A DNA stretch of 64,000 nucleotides, taken from the NCBI RefSeq assembly GCF_029953635.1, contig NZ_CP124543.1, positions 6,356,367-6,420,366 of the forward strand, read 5' to 3'. The position numbers and the translations under genes are program-made. How positions within the stretch are numbered: position 1 is the stretch's first letter; every line of letters begins with the position of its first letter. The stretch comes from Halotia branconii CENA392. Its GTDB lineage: Bacteria > Cyanobacteriota > Cyanobacteriia > Cyanobacteriales > Nostocaceae. The notes under the pieces are model-generated. The model had not been told where the DNA came from and ran no database searches. It saw nothing but the letters and a program-made list of their open reading frames with translations. This document shows, piece after piece, positions 35,307 to 44,784 of the stretch.

Positions 35307-35454
35307 AGGACTTACGCATTGACATAATGATAAAATATAGGACTTACGCACTTGTAACGAAAAACTAAGCCTTTGCGATTACTTCGTTACCTACCCTGCG
35401 GGAACGCTAAGAGCGAACGTAATGACGTAAAATCGTAACCCATGCGTAAGTTCT
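35307..35454. repeat. MITE family A, copies with doubled left end
   Basis: AGGACTTACGCA occurs at 35307-35318 and again at 35339-35350; the outer right end TGCGTAAGTTCT is at 35443-35454. The interior shares GCGATTACTTCGTTAC-like sequence with family A. Confidence 0.65.
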
Positions 35455-35459
35455 GGAAT

Positions 35460-35989
35460 TAATACACCAGTAGCCACAATTGTTAGGACATTTATCTATT
35501 CCCTGTTCCCTGGGATGCAGTGAGTTTCAACACTTCGACAGGCTACTTCAACTGCGCTCAGTACAAGTCAGTGCCGCGCTGCCGAAGTGTTCTCTTTGAA
35601 TCAGAACACGATGTCCTAAACGACATGTCTGTTGCTATATAATCTTTACCTACATTATTAATTATTACAATCAAAGCAGTCAACAAGTATAGCCTTTTAT
35701 CTATGCAAGCAATTTAATATTTTTTTAATATTAAGACTTGTGAATGAGCAATATAGACATATAAAGCTGTACTCTATTACTAACCGCATTTTAATCTAGC
35801 AATTAATAAAACTTGCAATTTCATGTGTAAGTTCTTTCAAGCAAATTTTTGAACTGTTTTTGACCTCAGCCTTCTCCCTTGAGGATTCATATTTAGCAAC
35901 TTACTTGAATGAAAGCGCTATAATCTGCTGCTTTGCAAATCATTAAAGTTCTTCTTCGTCTAATTGAAACAAGCAACACCAACAAAAAT
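35460..35989. other. Intergenic region upstream of the antiporter
   Basis: Contains an imperfect palindromic repeat at about 35487-35623 with ends AGGACATTT/GATGTCCT and an inner CACTTCGACAGGC...GCCGAAGTG arm pair, then AT-rich promoter-like sequence. No gene seen. Confidence 0.5.
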
Positions 35990-37405
35990 ATGATCTTTTT
36001 CGAGCCAATAGTTAATTCGTTTACCTGGTTAAATTTTTCCTCCACAAGTTTGCAGCCTTATTTACTAGCAACAACTAACGAAGCTGAATATGCTCCTATT
36101 GTCCTGACTGGCGTACTACTAAGTTTAGTAGTCATTTATCTCGCTAGTAAAATTGGCGGTGAGTTATCTAGAATGATTGACTTGCCTCCTGTATTAGGGG
36201 AATTAGTTGGTGGTGTAATTGTAGGTGCTTCGGCTCTGCATTTAGTGGTGTTTCCCGACAGCGGAGCAGCCGGTAATGATTCCATAATCATGACTGTTTT
36301 GCAATTTATCAACAACCTTACTCCTGATGCAGTCACATCAATCTTTCAAACTCAGAGTGAAGTTGTTTCTATTCTTGCCGAACTTGGTGTAATCATTCTG
36401 TTATTTGAAATTGGTTTAGAATCAGACTTAAAAGAATTACAGAAAGTTGGTTATCAAGCGATAATTGTAGCCTGTGTAGGAGTGGCTGTTCCTTTTGGTG
36501 CTGGCACTGCGGGACTAATTTTATTGTTTCATGCACCAGTGATTCCGGCAATTTTTGCGGGTGCAGCGCTAACAGCTACCAGTATTGGGATTACCTCCAA
36601 AGTTTTGTCAGAAATTGGACAGTTAAAATCTCGTGAAGGTCAAATTATTGTAGGTGCAGCGGTCATTGATGACATTCTAGGTATCATCGTATTGGCAGTA
36701 GTGGCAAGTCTAGCCAAAACTGGTGAAGTTGATGTTTTCAATGTCATTTATCTGATTGTCAGCGCTACTGTATTTCTCATTGGCTCGATTTTATTGGGCA
36801 AATATTTCAATCAGAGTTTTGTGGCGATCGCTAATAAATTGCAAACACGAGGAAACTTAATTATCCCAGCATTTGTCTTTGCCTTTTTCATGGCTTTTTT
36901 GGGTAGTGCCATTCATTTAGAAGCTATTTTAGGCGCATTTGCGGCTGGTTTAGTTTTGGATGAAACGGATAAACGTAAAGAGCTAGATGAACAGGTAAAA
37001 CCTATTGCTGATATTCTAGTACCAGTTTTCTTTGTAACCGTTGGCGCGAAAGTTGATTTAGGCGTTCTTAATCCTTTCGTTCCAGGAAATCGAGAAGGAT
37101 TAATTATTGCTACCTTTTTAATTGTGGTCGCAATGATCGGTAAAGTTGTCACAGGCTGGTCGGTTTTTGGTCAAGCCGGAGTTAATCGGTTAGCGGTTGG
37201 TGTAGGGATGATTCCTCGTGGCGAAGTTGGGTTAGTGTTTGCAGGGATTGGGGCAGCGAGTGGCACTCTTGATAAACCCTTACAGGCTGCAATCATTATT
37301 ATGGTGATTTTGACAACTTTTGTAGCGCCTCCTTTATTGCGGTTTGCATTTAAACAGTCACCAGAAACAAAAGAATCTTTAGAAGAAGCCAATTTAATGG
37401 GCTAG
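35990..37405 (+). CDS. CPA2-type cation:proton antiporter
   Basis: 471 aa from ATG 35990 (MIFFEPIVN); an upstream TTG at 35933 adds 19 residues and is less likely. About 12-13 TM helices of the Na+/H+ exchanger fold: LGELVGGVIVGASALHLV, ELGVIILLFEIGLESDL, ALTATSIGITSKVLSEIGQ, AAVIDDILGIIVLA (the paired Asp) and GVGMIPRGEVGLVFAGIG. No RCK/TrkA-N domain is present. It is 85 bp upstream of the Mrp operon on the same strand, so the two may act together in sodium or potassium homeostasis. Confidence 0.93.
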   Translation: MIFFEPIVNSFTWLNFSSTSLQPYLLATTNEAEYAPIVLTGVLLSLVVIYLASKIGGELSRMIDLPPVLGELVGGVIVGASALHLVVFPDSGAAGNDSIIMTVLQFINNLTPDAVTSIFQTQSEVVSILAELGVIILLFEIGLESDLKELQKVGYQAIIVACVGVAVPFGAGTAGLILLFHAPVIPAIFAGAALTATSIGITSKVLSEIGQLKSREGQIIVGAAVIDDILGIIVLAVVASLAKTGEVDVFNVIYLIVSATVFLIGSILLGKYFNQSFVAIANKLQTRGNLIIPAFVFAFFMAFLGSAIHLEAILGAFAAGLVLDETDKRKELDEQVKPIADILVPVFFVTVGAKVDLGVLNPFVPGNREGLIIATFLIVVAMIGKVVTGWSVFGQAGVNRLAVGVGMIPRGEVGLVFAGIGAASGTLDKPLQAAIIIMVILTTFVAPPLLRFAFKQSPETKESLEEANLMG

Positions 37406-37490
37406 CTACTTTTATCTCATACAAGATAGGTAAAAGAGACGAATTTTATTTTCTCTTTTACCCTGAAACCTTATCCAATAGGCAATTTCC

Positions 37491-37826
37491 GTGTTAGAAG
37501 CATGTATATTCGCAACAATATTGTGCGGATTTTTTGGCATCATCTTTAAGAAAAATCTTGTGATGAAAATCATCTCGATGGATGTTATGAGTACGGGGGT
37601 TATCGCCTATTACGTGCTGGTTGCATCACGAGATGGATTTTTTACACCAATTGTTTCTAACGCCAAAAATGGCGCTTATGCTGATCCAGTTCCTCAGGCA
37701 GTAATATTGACGGCGATCGTGATCGGTTTTTCAATTCAGGCTTTAATGCTGGTAGGTGTGATGAAACTGGCACGGGATAATCCGACTTTGGAAAGCGACG
37801 AGATCGAGAAGAACAATACGCCATGA
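37491..37826 (+). CDS. mrpC: Mrp antiporter subunit C-like (NuoK family)
   Basis: 111 aa with three TM helices, GTG start. Conserved MKIISMDVMSTGVIAYYV and DPVPQAVILTAIVIGFSIQA of the MnhC/NuoK family, containing the usual acidic residue. First gene of the operon; its TGA overlaps the next ATG (ATGA at 37823). Together with the following genes it forms a multi-subunit Na+(Li+)/H+ antiporter of the plasma membrane. Confidence 0.88.
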   Translation: MLEACIFATILCGFFGIIFKKNLVMKIISMDVMSTGVIAYYVLVASRDGFFTPIVSNAKNGAYADPVPQAVILTAIVIGFSIQALMLVGVMKLARDNPTLESDEIEKNNTP

Positions 37827-39262
37827 GTAACATTACAATTGCCTGGATTGCACTACCGTTTTTTTTAGGGTTTGTCATTTATCTACTGCCCAAACTTGAC
37901 CGCTACCTCGCGCTGAGTGTAGCTTTGGTTTCGGCTGGATATGCTTCACAGTTATTTGTTACTCAGTCACCACTCACATTAAAATTACTTGATAATTTTG
38001 GTGTCACATTAGCAATTGACCAATTAAGCGGCTACTTTATCTTGACCAATGCGTTGGTAACAACTGCGGTCATCCTCTACTGTTGGCAAACTGATAAGAC
38101 AGCTTTTTTTTATACGCAGACCATCATTTTGCATGGTAGCGTCAATGCTGCCTTTGTCTGTGCGGATTTTATTAGTTTATACGTGGCATTAGAGGTAATT
38201 AGTATTGCTGCGTTTCTCTTGATTGCCTATCCCCGAACTGACCGATCAATTTGGGTGGCTTTGCGCTACTTATTTGTCAGCAACGTGGCAATGCTTTTTT
38301 ATCTAGTTGGCGCAGTACTGGTTTATCAAGCGGATCATTCTTTTAGTTTTGCAGGTTTGCGTGTAGCACCACCAGAAGCACTTGCTCTCATATTTCTAGG
38401 ACTCTTAACAAAAGGTGGAATTTTTGTATCAGGATTATGGTTGCCGTTAACTCACTCGGAATCGGAAACGCCAGTGTCGGCTATGCTGTCGGGAGTTGTG
38501 GTTAAAGCTGCTGTCTATCCATTGGTGCGGTGTGCGTTGATGGTGAATGAGGTTGACCCGATAGTGAGAACCTTTGGAGTTGGGACGGCGCTATTAGGAG
38601 TGTTTTATGCCGTCTTTGAAAAAGATACCAAGCGGATGCTAGCGTTTCACACAGTTTCGCAGTTAGGCTTTATCCTAGCTGCGCCGTCCGTGGGTGGTTT
38701 TTATGCGCTGACACACGGATTAGTCAAATCCGCGCTCTTTTTGATCGCGGGAGTTTTGCCGAGTCGCAACTTCAAAGAACTGCAACATCAGGCGATCGCT
38801 ACCCCGATCTGGATTGCTTTAGTTATAGCCAGTTTCTCGATCTCTGGCTTTCCCTTGTTGTCTGGCTTTGGAGCGAAAGTGTTGACAACGAAAAATTTAC
38901 TGCCTTGGCAAGCGATCGCCATGAATGTTGCAGCCTTGGGAACAGCAATATCTTTTGCTAAGTTCATCTTTCTACCGCATGGAGGAACAGCAGATGTCCG
39001 GCCTGCTTTTTGGGCAGCGGTGAGCTTGTTGATTGGTGGATTGATTTTGGCTAATGTTGTGTATTACGATGCATACACCGTCGAGAACATCATCAAACCC
39101 CTGGCAACCATCGGTATTGGATGGTTAGCATACTTTTTGGTTTTTAAACACTCAGTATTCAAGTTACCGCGTGTCCTGGAGCGATTTGAACATCTAATCG
39201 GTGTGATGAGTCTGATTTTAATTTTGCTGTTCTGGAAGGGATTTGTATGGTTGGGCATCTAA
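37823..39262 (+). CDS. mrpD: Mrp antiporter subunit D-like (NdhD/NuoM family)
   Basis: 479 aa, about 13-14 TM. ALEVISIAAFLLIAYPR (acidic residue on TM5), LGLLTKGGIFVSGLWLPLTH and KRMLAFHTVSQLGFILA are the Mrp/complex I proton-pump motifs. It overlaps mrpC by 4 nt and mrpE by 16 nt. Only one D-type subunit is seen here. Confidence 0.92.
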   Translation: MSNITIAWIALPFFLGFVIYLLPKLDRYLALSVALVSAGYASQLFVTQSPLTLKLLDNFGVTLAIDQLSGYFILTNALVTTAVILYCWQTDKTAFFYTQTIILHGSVNAAFVCADFISLYVALEVISIAAFLLIAYPRTDRSIWVALRYLFVSNVAMLFYLVGAVLVYQADHSFSFAGLRVAPPEALALIFLGLLTKGGIFVSGLWLPLTHSESETPVSAMLSGVVVKAAVYPLVRCALMVNEVDPIVRTFGVGTALLGVFYAVFEKDTKRMLAFHTVSQLGFILAAPSVGGFYALTHGLVKSALFLIAGVLPSRNFKELQHQAIATPIWIALVIASFSISGFPLLSGFGAKVLTTKNLLPWQAIAMNVAALGTAISFAKFIFLPHGGTADVRPAFWAAVSLLIGGLILANVVYYDAYTVENIIKPLATIGIGWLAYFLVFKHSVFKLPRVLERFEHLIGVMSLILILLFWKGFVWLGI

Positions 39263-39636
39263 ATCTCATCTTGCGACTGGCTATTTGGTTTTTGCTCACT
39301 GCCGATTTCAGTGTGGCAAATATCATCATTGGTGTAAGTATTGCACTTTTATTGCCGGGTCGTCATAAAACCCCGGAAGCATTAAAAGATTGGCTACGTG
39401 TGTTGGGTGAAGTCATAGTAGCAATTCCCCAGGCGTATATCGAAGCGTTGGAAATCATCATCCGTCCGCATCACCGCGAAGAGATCACGATGGAACGAGT
39501 CAAACCACGACGCACACCAGGACTAATATTTCTGGATATATTTGTGATTACCTTTACGCCTAAGACCATCGTTTTGAAATACCACGAAGAAGGCTGGTAC
39601 GAAGTCCACCGAGTGCGACCAAGGAAAAAGACATGA
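39247..39636 (+). CDS. mrpE: Mrp antiporter subunit E
   Basis: 129 aa. Two N-terminal TM segments (LILRLAIWFLLTADFSVAN, IIIGVSIALLLPG), then a cytosolic part ending DIFVITFTPKTIVLKYHEEGWYEVH, typical of MnhE. Overlaps both neighbours. Confidence 0.88.
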   Translation: MVGHLNLILRLAIWFLLTADFSVANIIIGVSIALLLPGRHKTPEALKDWLRVLGEVIVAIPQAYIEALEIIIRPHHREEITMERVKPRRTPGLIFLDIFVITFTPKTIVLKYHEEGWYEVHRVRPRKKT

Positions 39637-39890
39637 TCTTGAATCTGGTATTGATGGCAATGATTTTGGTGCTACTTATTCCCATATATGAAGCATGGCA
39701 GGATGATGATATTTGGCAAAAAATGCTGGCATTTGCCAGTATTGCGACCAAAACATCAATCATGATCCTGGTTGTTGCTGTCTTGCGTGATGATTGGATG
39801 ATCGGTGTTGTCGGGGTAATCATTTTGAGTGTGGGGAATGCTGGATTAATGTTGCTAGCTCATGTACTCAAACGTATGAATCAAGTATGA
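39633..39890 (+). CDS. mrpF: Mrp antiporter subunit F
   Basis: 85 aa, three TM helices (starting MILNLVLMAMILVLLIPIYE), with the MnhF length and position between E and G. Overlaps mrpE and mrpG by ATGA junctions. Confidence 0.8.
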   Translation: MILNLVLMAMILVLLIPIYEAWQDDDIWQKMLAFASIATKTSIMILVVAVLRDDWMIGVVGVIILSVGNAGLMLLAHVLKRMNQV

Positions 39891-40168
39891 TTAACTTTCT
39901 TAGTTATCTCTGCATAGGCGTAGGAATCGTCTTTTGGTTTTGGGGAACCTTTCCGTTGATGGGCGATCGCTCTGTGTTATTCAAGCTGCATAGTCTTTCA
40001 GTCGCAGATACCCTCGGATCAATGAGTATCATTGTCGGATTGCTCTTGAAGATACCCAGCGAATGGCCGTTGCTGATTCTCGCCCTCATCTCCTTAGCGA
40101 TTTGGAATACAGTGCTGGGGTATGTGTTGGCTTACTGTTCTAGTAGCGACGAGGATAGCCATGAATGA
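39887..40168 (+). CDS. mrpG: Mrp antiporter subunit G
   Basis: 93 aa, three TM helices. FWGTFPLMGDRSVLFKLHSL and ADTLGSMSIIVGLLL match the MnhG pattern (G-x-G-L-R-x-P-D-x-y-x-R-x-H in relatives). The start ATG 39887 overlaps mrpF; an open frame extends upstream but belongs to mrpF territory. Confidence 0.85.
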   Translation: MINFLSYLCIGVGIVFWFWGTFPLMGDRSVLFKLHSLSVADTLGSMSIIVGLLLKIPSEWPLLILALISLAIWNTVLGYVLAYCSSSDEDSHE

Positions 40169-40727
40169 TAACTATATCTATTTCATTGTTGCCCTACTGC
40201 CTTTGGCTGCTTGTATGTTGGTATTTCAAGTCAATCCATACCATGCCCTAGTAATTCGCGGCATCCTAGGAGCGATCGCGGCATTGGTATATACCGTCTT
40301 AGGGGCGGCGGATGTGGCTTTGACCGAAGCATTGGTGGGTACTATGCTAGCAATTACGCTTTATGCAGTAGCTGTACGCTCATCTTTGGTTATGCGTCTT
40401 GGTGTACTTAAAGACGAGGTAATAGAAGAGCAATTAATGGATGACTTCCGCACAATTTTTGGCAAATACCATCTGCGTCTAGAACTAATAACTTACAAGG
40501 ATACACATTCTTTACACCAAGCATTAATGGATAAAGAAGTTCATGCAACCTGTGTTCGCTCAAAAGACAATGAGCAAGAAGTATTTGAGGAAAGACAGCG
40601 ACCATACCACACCAAAACCAGAATCCAACGTCTTTATGACATCATGCAAACTGAACTTGTGTCACCAGCAACAAACCTTATCATGGTTAGTAGCGTTATT
40701 AACACTCCTTCTACTTTGCTTCGCTAA
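40161..40727 (+). CDS. Mrp-type DUF4040/MnhB-like subunit, possibly altered at its C-terminus
   Basis: 188 aa from ATG 40161 (MNDNYIYFIV), overlapping mrpG by 8 nt. Three TM helices with LGAADVALTEALVGTMLAITL, the DUF4040 signature (as in the C-terminal part of MrpA), then a cytosolic domain with YHLRLELITYKDTHSLHQAL. The protein ends SVINTPSTLLR exactly where hairpin-rich, IS-like sequence starts. No mrpB gene follows, though cyanobacterial operons normally continue. The end may therefore be a scar; see findings. Confidence 0.8.
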   Translation: MNDNYIYFIVALLPLAACMLVFQVNPYHALVIRGILGAIAALVYTVLGAADVALTEALVGTMLAITLYAVAVRSSLVMRLGVLKDEVIEEQLMDDFRTIFGKYHLRLELITYKDTHSLHQALMDKEVHATCVRSKDNEQEVFEERQRPYHTKTRIQRLYDIMQTELVSPATNLIMVSSVINTPSTLLR

Positions 40728-40961
40728 AGTAGGGGGATTCTTGGTTCATCCAGCCGACTTATTTACACTTGTTTGCAAGTCTAAACAGAGGTCGTTCTGT
40801 TCCCAAGCGTAAAAAGTGAAAATCTTTGGTATAGCGTAGCGAAATTTTTGTAGTCGGGAGAGTGCCAATTTAAATGTTATGGTTTGGGAGTATTCACCCT
40901 GGCGTGTGACTTGACTTGCAATTATTTCTTTCTCACCACCACATCCTTGTGGATGTGGTGG
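40711..40961. mobile_element. Scar resembling an IS200/IS605-type end
   Basis: CTACTTT/AAAGTAG hairpin (40711-40732) followed by AGGGGGATTCTTGGTTCATC, and a perfect 11-bp hairpin CCACCACATCC/GGATGTGGTGG (40936-40961). I know similar GGGGGATTCTTGGTTCA sequences from ends of TnpB-carrying elements in Nostocales. No transposase gene remains. Confidence 0.4.
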
Positions 40962-40997
40962 AAGTTCCTTTGCAAAATTTAAGATAGAGCTTGGATA

Positions 40998-41717
40998 TTA
41001 ACCTAGATCAAAAAGCAGGATTTCTGTGCCAACATTGGTGCTAATTTCGAGTTGTTCTTCACCGCTGATTTGCACTCCATCACCTGCTCTAAGTTCTTCA
41101 CCATTCAAGATTGCTATACCTTGAGCTATTTGTAACCAAGCATAGCGATGAGGTTTAACGTGATAATTGACAACATCACCATCATCTAAAACAGATGTGT
41201 ATAAATCAACATCTTGGTGAATTGTCACAGCACCATCTCGCCCATCTTTAGCAGCAATTAAGCGTAGTTTGCCACGCTTTTCTGCTAAAGGAAAAGATTT
41301 TTGTTCATATCTTGGGGCTAATCCTTGTTTATCAGGTAGAATCCAGATTTGTAGTAGATGTAGTGGTTCAGTAGGAGAAGGATTAAATTCGCTATGAGCG
41401 ATTCCAGTACCAGCACTCATAATCTGAGCATCACCAGGACGAATTACTGACCCTGTACCCAAACTATCTTTATGCTCTACTGCACCTTCTAAAACGTATG
41501 TGAGAATTTCCATATCACGATGACTGTGGGTAGGAAATCCAGCACCAGGAGCAATGTGGTCTTCGTTGATGACTCTTAGCGTCCGAAATCCCATGCGGTT
41601 CGGATCGTAAAAACTACCGAAGGAAAATGTATGATAGCTATCAAGCCAGCCGATTTGAGCATGACCGCGGGCATTTCTATCATGAATTAGGTGGTTAATT
41701 GTGTTTTGAGACATCAT
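40998..41717 (-). CDS. Pirin-family bicupin protein
   Basis: 239 aa. Metal-site motif FPTHSHRDMEILTYVLEG and the partner GTGIAHSEFNPS are typical of YhhW-type pirins, with three His and one Glu in the N-terminal cupin. Some relatives have quercetin dioxygenase activity in vitro; the cellular role is not settled. Convergent with the Mrp operon. The start MMSQNT offers two adjacent ATG codons. Confidence 0.9.
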   Translation of the reverse strand: MMSQNTINHLIHDRNARGHAQIGWLDSYHTFSFGSFYDPNRMGFRTLRVINEDHIAPGAGFPTHSHRDMEILTYVLEGAVEHKDSLGTGSVIRPGDAQIMSAGTGIAHSEFNPSPTEPLHLLQIWILPDKQGLAPRYEQKSFPLAEKRGKLRLIAAKDGRDGAVTIHQDVDLYTSVLDDGDVVNYHVKPHRYAWLQIAQGIAILNGEELRAGDGVQISGEEQLEISTNVGTEILLFDLG

Positions 41718-42037
41718 TTACCTCTTCTGGGATGAGTTTTTTAATTTTCAAAATTTAGACAGAATTACAGCAAATTTCATGTGGATGAGGTACATTACGC
41801 TCGTCTCTAATCCCTAGTCCCTAGCCCCTCTCTTCTTAAAAGACGTACTACACCCAATCGAGAAACGCTGTAATTACACAATCTTATATTTTTGTCTACT
41901 TAACTTGAAAATGCTTGGTGTCTTTGTGTCTTGGTGGTTGAAGATTTAAAATATACAAAAGTAAATATTGTTTTTAACGGCTACTTAAAAAGTATTTTTG
42001 AACTATTTAAATAGTAAAGGATATATATATAAATGAA

Positions 42038-42064
42038 AAGTACGCACTTAAAAGTGACGTACTT
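42038..42064 (-). terminator. Rho-independent terminator after dps
   Basis: On the minus strand AAGTACGTCACTT pairs with AAGTGCGTACTT (one bulge) with a 2-nt loop and runs into TTCATTTATAT. Confidence 0.7.
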
Positions 42065-42114
42065 ACCAAAAAGATACTATGAGCTTTGAGAAATGCAGAT
42101 ATTCTCAAACTTAC

Positions 42115-42681
42115 TTATTTAACAGCAGCTGGCTGTTTATTTGTAGTAGCTGCTGCACCATTACCGGCATTGATTTCTAATACTTGTATATGAGCCTCTA
42201 AGAACCAAAGTCTTTTATCAATGGTGCGAGAAACTTCAGTATAAAGGTCAGCTGTATCAGCATCACCTAAATCATTAGTTTTGTCGATCGCTTCTCTGAC
42301 ATGTTTTGCATAAGCTGCATAGCGATCTGCTAAAGCTGTGACGTGATCCATGCCTGCTAAAATATCTAGAGGATATTCTGGCAATATAGAATTAGCAGCC
42401 GCCAAGCGAGCAGTCCCAAAAGCGTATCCACCCAAAGCGGTGACGCGTTCGGCAACCATATCGACATACTCTTCTAATTCACCAGCCATTTCATCAAATA
42501 ATTCATGCAACTGAAAGAAATCAGTGCCTTTGACGTTCCAGTGTGCTTGCTTTGTCTGGGTTTTGAGATCTAAAGTTGCTGCTAGAGACTGATTAAGAAT
42601 TGTGACGATTTTTGACCGTGCTGCTGCTGGAAGATCAATGCGGGTGGGATATAGACGTGATAAGTCTTGATTGTCGCTCAT
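42115..42681 (-). CDS. dps: Dps-family ferritin-like DNA/iron protector
   Basis: 188 aa four-helix ferritin fold. The canonical inter-subunit ferroxidase residues are present: KQAHWNVKG (His), FFQLHELFDEM (His, Asp) and YVDMVAERV (Asp, Glu). It stores iron with H2O2 as oxidant and protects DNA. The C-terminus is a short, Ala/Asn-rich tail (GNGAAATTNKQPAAVK). Own terminator, so monocistronic; heterocystous cyanobacteria carry several Dps types. Confidence 0.94.
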   Translation of the reverse strand: MSDNQDLSRLYPTRIDLPAAARSKIVTILNQSLAATLDLKTQTKQAHWNVKGTDFFQLHELFDEMAGELEEYVDMVAERVTALGGYAFGTARLAAANSILPEYPLDILAGMDHVTALADRYAAYAKHVREAIDKTNDLGDADTADLYTEVSRTIDKRLWFLEAHIQVLEINAGNGAAATTNKQPAAVK

Positions 42682-42819
42682 ACTTCTACCTAAATTTCAA
42701 TCAATACTGTTAAGTCTACAGATAGTGGCATAATGTCCGAAACTCTCTACCGACAGATGGAATCCAGGGGTTTATGAATTATGTCTGGCTAATTATTCCA
42801 AAATCTGGCATTAGCTTTT

Positions 42820-43872
42820 TTAGATACGGTGGTTGTCTATGGTGTTATATGTACCACCAAACAAGCGATCGCGGATCATGTCACTTTGCAAGAAATCATG
42901 GGGAAAACCCAATTCAATTTGACTTACTTCGTCTAAGCGTTGCAGATGTTCTGGCGATAAAGTCACATCCAGACAAGCTAAATTATCTTGAAACTGAGTC
43001 AACTTGCGTGCGCCAATAATGGGAATAATCACGCCGCTTTGAGCGCGTAGCCAAGCTAGCGCTACTTGGGGGGCTGTGCAGCCAATTTCGGCGGCCACTT
43101 GACCGACTACATCTGCGATCGCTAAACTTTTTTCGGAAATACTACCGGCTGCGGCGTTTGCTAATCGCCCTTGTTCACTGCTTTCAATCAGAGGTTTATT
43201 GTATTTACCTGTCAGCACGCCACCACCCAAAGGCGACCACGGTGTTACTGCCAAATCAAAGGCTTTAGCCATTGGCATTAAATCTCTTTCTGGAGTTCGC
43301 TGAATCAAATTATATTCAATTTGTAAAGCGACAAACTGAGTCCAGCCTTGATATTGAGCAATAGTATTGGCTTGGGCAACAATCCAAGCTGGGGCATCAG
43401 AAATACCGATATAAAGTACTTTACCTTGGCGTACCACATCATCAAGCGATCGCATAACTTCTTCTATAGGAGTTGTGAAGTCCCAAGCGTGTAACCAAAA
43501 TAAGTCAATATAATCGGTATTCAATCGCTTGAGACTGCCTTCTAATGACTGCATCAAGTTTTTGCGATGATTGCCGCTACCGTTGGGGTCGCCTTGATTT
43601 TCGTTCATTTGCGAGGGAAAAGAATACTTCGTTGCCACTACAAAGCGTTCTCTGTCTTTAGCAATCAACTCACCAACAATCTTTTCACTACTACCATCGG
43701 TATAACCATTAGCGGTATCAATAAAATTGCCCCCTGCTGCTACGAAAGTATCAAAAATTTTCTGACTTTCGTCTTTAGAAGCACCCCAACCCCAGTCCTC
43801 ACCAAAGGTCATGGTTCCTAAGCAGAGTTCAGAAACTCGTAATCCACTTTTTCCCAGGAGTTTGTATTTCAT
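42820..43872 (-). CDS. Aldo/keto reductase
   Basis: 350 aa TIM barrel. Catalytic tetrad is visible: NFIDTANGYTDG (Asp, Tyr), VVATKYSF (Lys) and DLFWLHAWD (His). NADPH-dependent reduction of aldehydes or ketones; substrate unknown. It starts MKYKLLGKSGLRVSELCLGT, the common form. Monocistronic. Confidence 0.92.
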   Translation of the reverse strand: MKYKLLGKSGLRVSELCLGTMTFGEDWGWGASKDESQKIFDTFVAAGGNFIDTANGYTDGSSEKIVGELIAKDRERFVVATKYSFPSQMNENQGDPNGSGNHRKNLMQSLEGSLKRLNTDYIDLFWLHAWDFTTPIEEVMRSLDDVVRQGKVLYIGISDAPAWIVAQANTIAQYQGWTQFVALQIEYNLIQRTPERDLMPMAKAFDLAVTPWSPLGGGVLTGKYNKPLIESSEQGRLANAAAGSISEKSLAIADVVGQVAAEIGCTAPQVALAWLRAQSGVIIPIIGARKLTQFQDNLACLDVTLSPEHLQRLDEVSQIELGFPHDFLQSDMIRDRLFGGTYNTIDNHRI

Positions 43873-44095
43873 GAAACTTGCTCACTAGTTAAAAATATTT
43901 AGATTTTGACTTGTTCTCTGTAGACTTTGGGTGTAATACTTGTGAGTTTGTGAAAAAAATTTATTTTGAGCAAAATCAACACTGAAGATTTTCTCGGTTG
44001 ACATCGTTCTCACCCAATAATTTGGTTTTAAGTGTAACGCTATACTGAACTTATCAAACACCCTCAAATATTATCTTAAATCACTCACTTTTTCG

Positions 44096-44509
44096 ATGAA
44101 TTACTACGTTATCTATGATGGGAATTGTAATCTCTGCGTTACTTTGGTACAAATTCTAGAAACCTTAGATCAAGGCAAGCTGTTTCGCTATGCCTCCATG
44201 CAAGATGAGCAAGCACTTTCCCAATGGCAAATTACACCCCAAGATTGCGAACAGGGAATGATTTTAATTGATAGCAATCTGCCACAAAGACGTTGGCAAG
44301 GTAGTGCAGCAGCTGAAGAAATTGGGCGATTATTACCATTGGGAAGTATATTTGTAGATGCTTATCGGACATTACCGGGAATGAAGTGGGCAGGCGATCG
44401 CTTTTACGAACAAATCCGCGACAATCGCTATACTCTCTTTGGCAAGCGTTCTAGTACCTATCAATCGGCTTACTGTGCCGATGGTAGCTGTCAAACTAGC
44501 AATGAGTGA
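44096..44509 (+). CDS. DCC-family thiol-disulfide oxidoreductase-like protein (DUF393)
   Basis: 137 aa. YVIYDGNCNLCVTLVQIL carries the D-x2-CxxC motif naming the family (thioredoxin-like fold), and GSAAAEEIGRLLPLG follows as usual. A C-terminal Cys pair (YCADGSCQ) could be a second redox or metal site. Client unknown. Confidence 0.85.
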   Translation: MNYYVIYDGNCNLCVTLVQILETLDQGKLFRYASMQDEQALSQWQITPQDCEQGMILIDSNLPQRRWQGSAAAEEIGRLLPLGSIFVDAYRTLPGMKWAGDRFYEQIRDNRYTLFGKRSSTYQSAYCADGSCQTSNE

Positions 44510-44735
44510 TGGTTTAGCAACTGTACCCACCAATGGTTGTTAGTTATTGTCAATTAACAGTATTTTAAACGATACCATCTGTTAAAAACTAAACTTTTAG
44601 ATACGTAGTTTCTGGTACGGCTACTAACAAAAATGTGATTTTAAACCTGAACAATATATAGTACATAAGTTCTATTATTTGGGTGATAATCCTCACTTAT
44701 GTGTAATTTCTACCATTTGTGATGTAAACGCTTAA

Positions 44736-44766
44736 AATATTGTTAACCTCTAAGGTTAACAATATT
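44736..44766 (+). promoter_or_regulatory. Palindromic operator/promoter of the higBA operon
   Basis: A perfect 14-bp inverted repeat: AATATTGTTAACCT (44736-44749), spacer CTA, AGGTTAACAATATT (44753-44766). The right arm contains TTAACA (44756-44761), which with TATAAT at 44781-44786 (19-bp spacing) looks like a promoter. A HigA-type repressor bound here would cover the -35 box. Confidence 0.72.
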
Positions 44767-44784
44767 GGTAGAACCTTTGGTATA

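Noticed and set aside
40543..40812. 89-codon open frame overlapping the end of the DUF4040 gene
   Set aside because: Runs in another frame across the DUF4040 gene and the IS-like scar; no domain seen.
42774..43019. 81-codon plus-strand frame over the 3' end of the aldo/keto reductase gene
   Set aside because: Antisense shadow of a well-supported gene.
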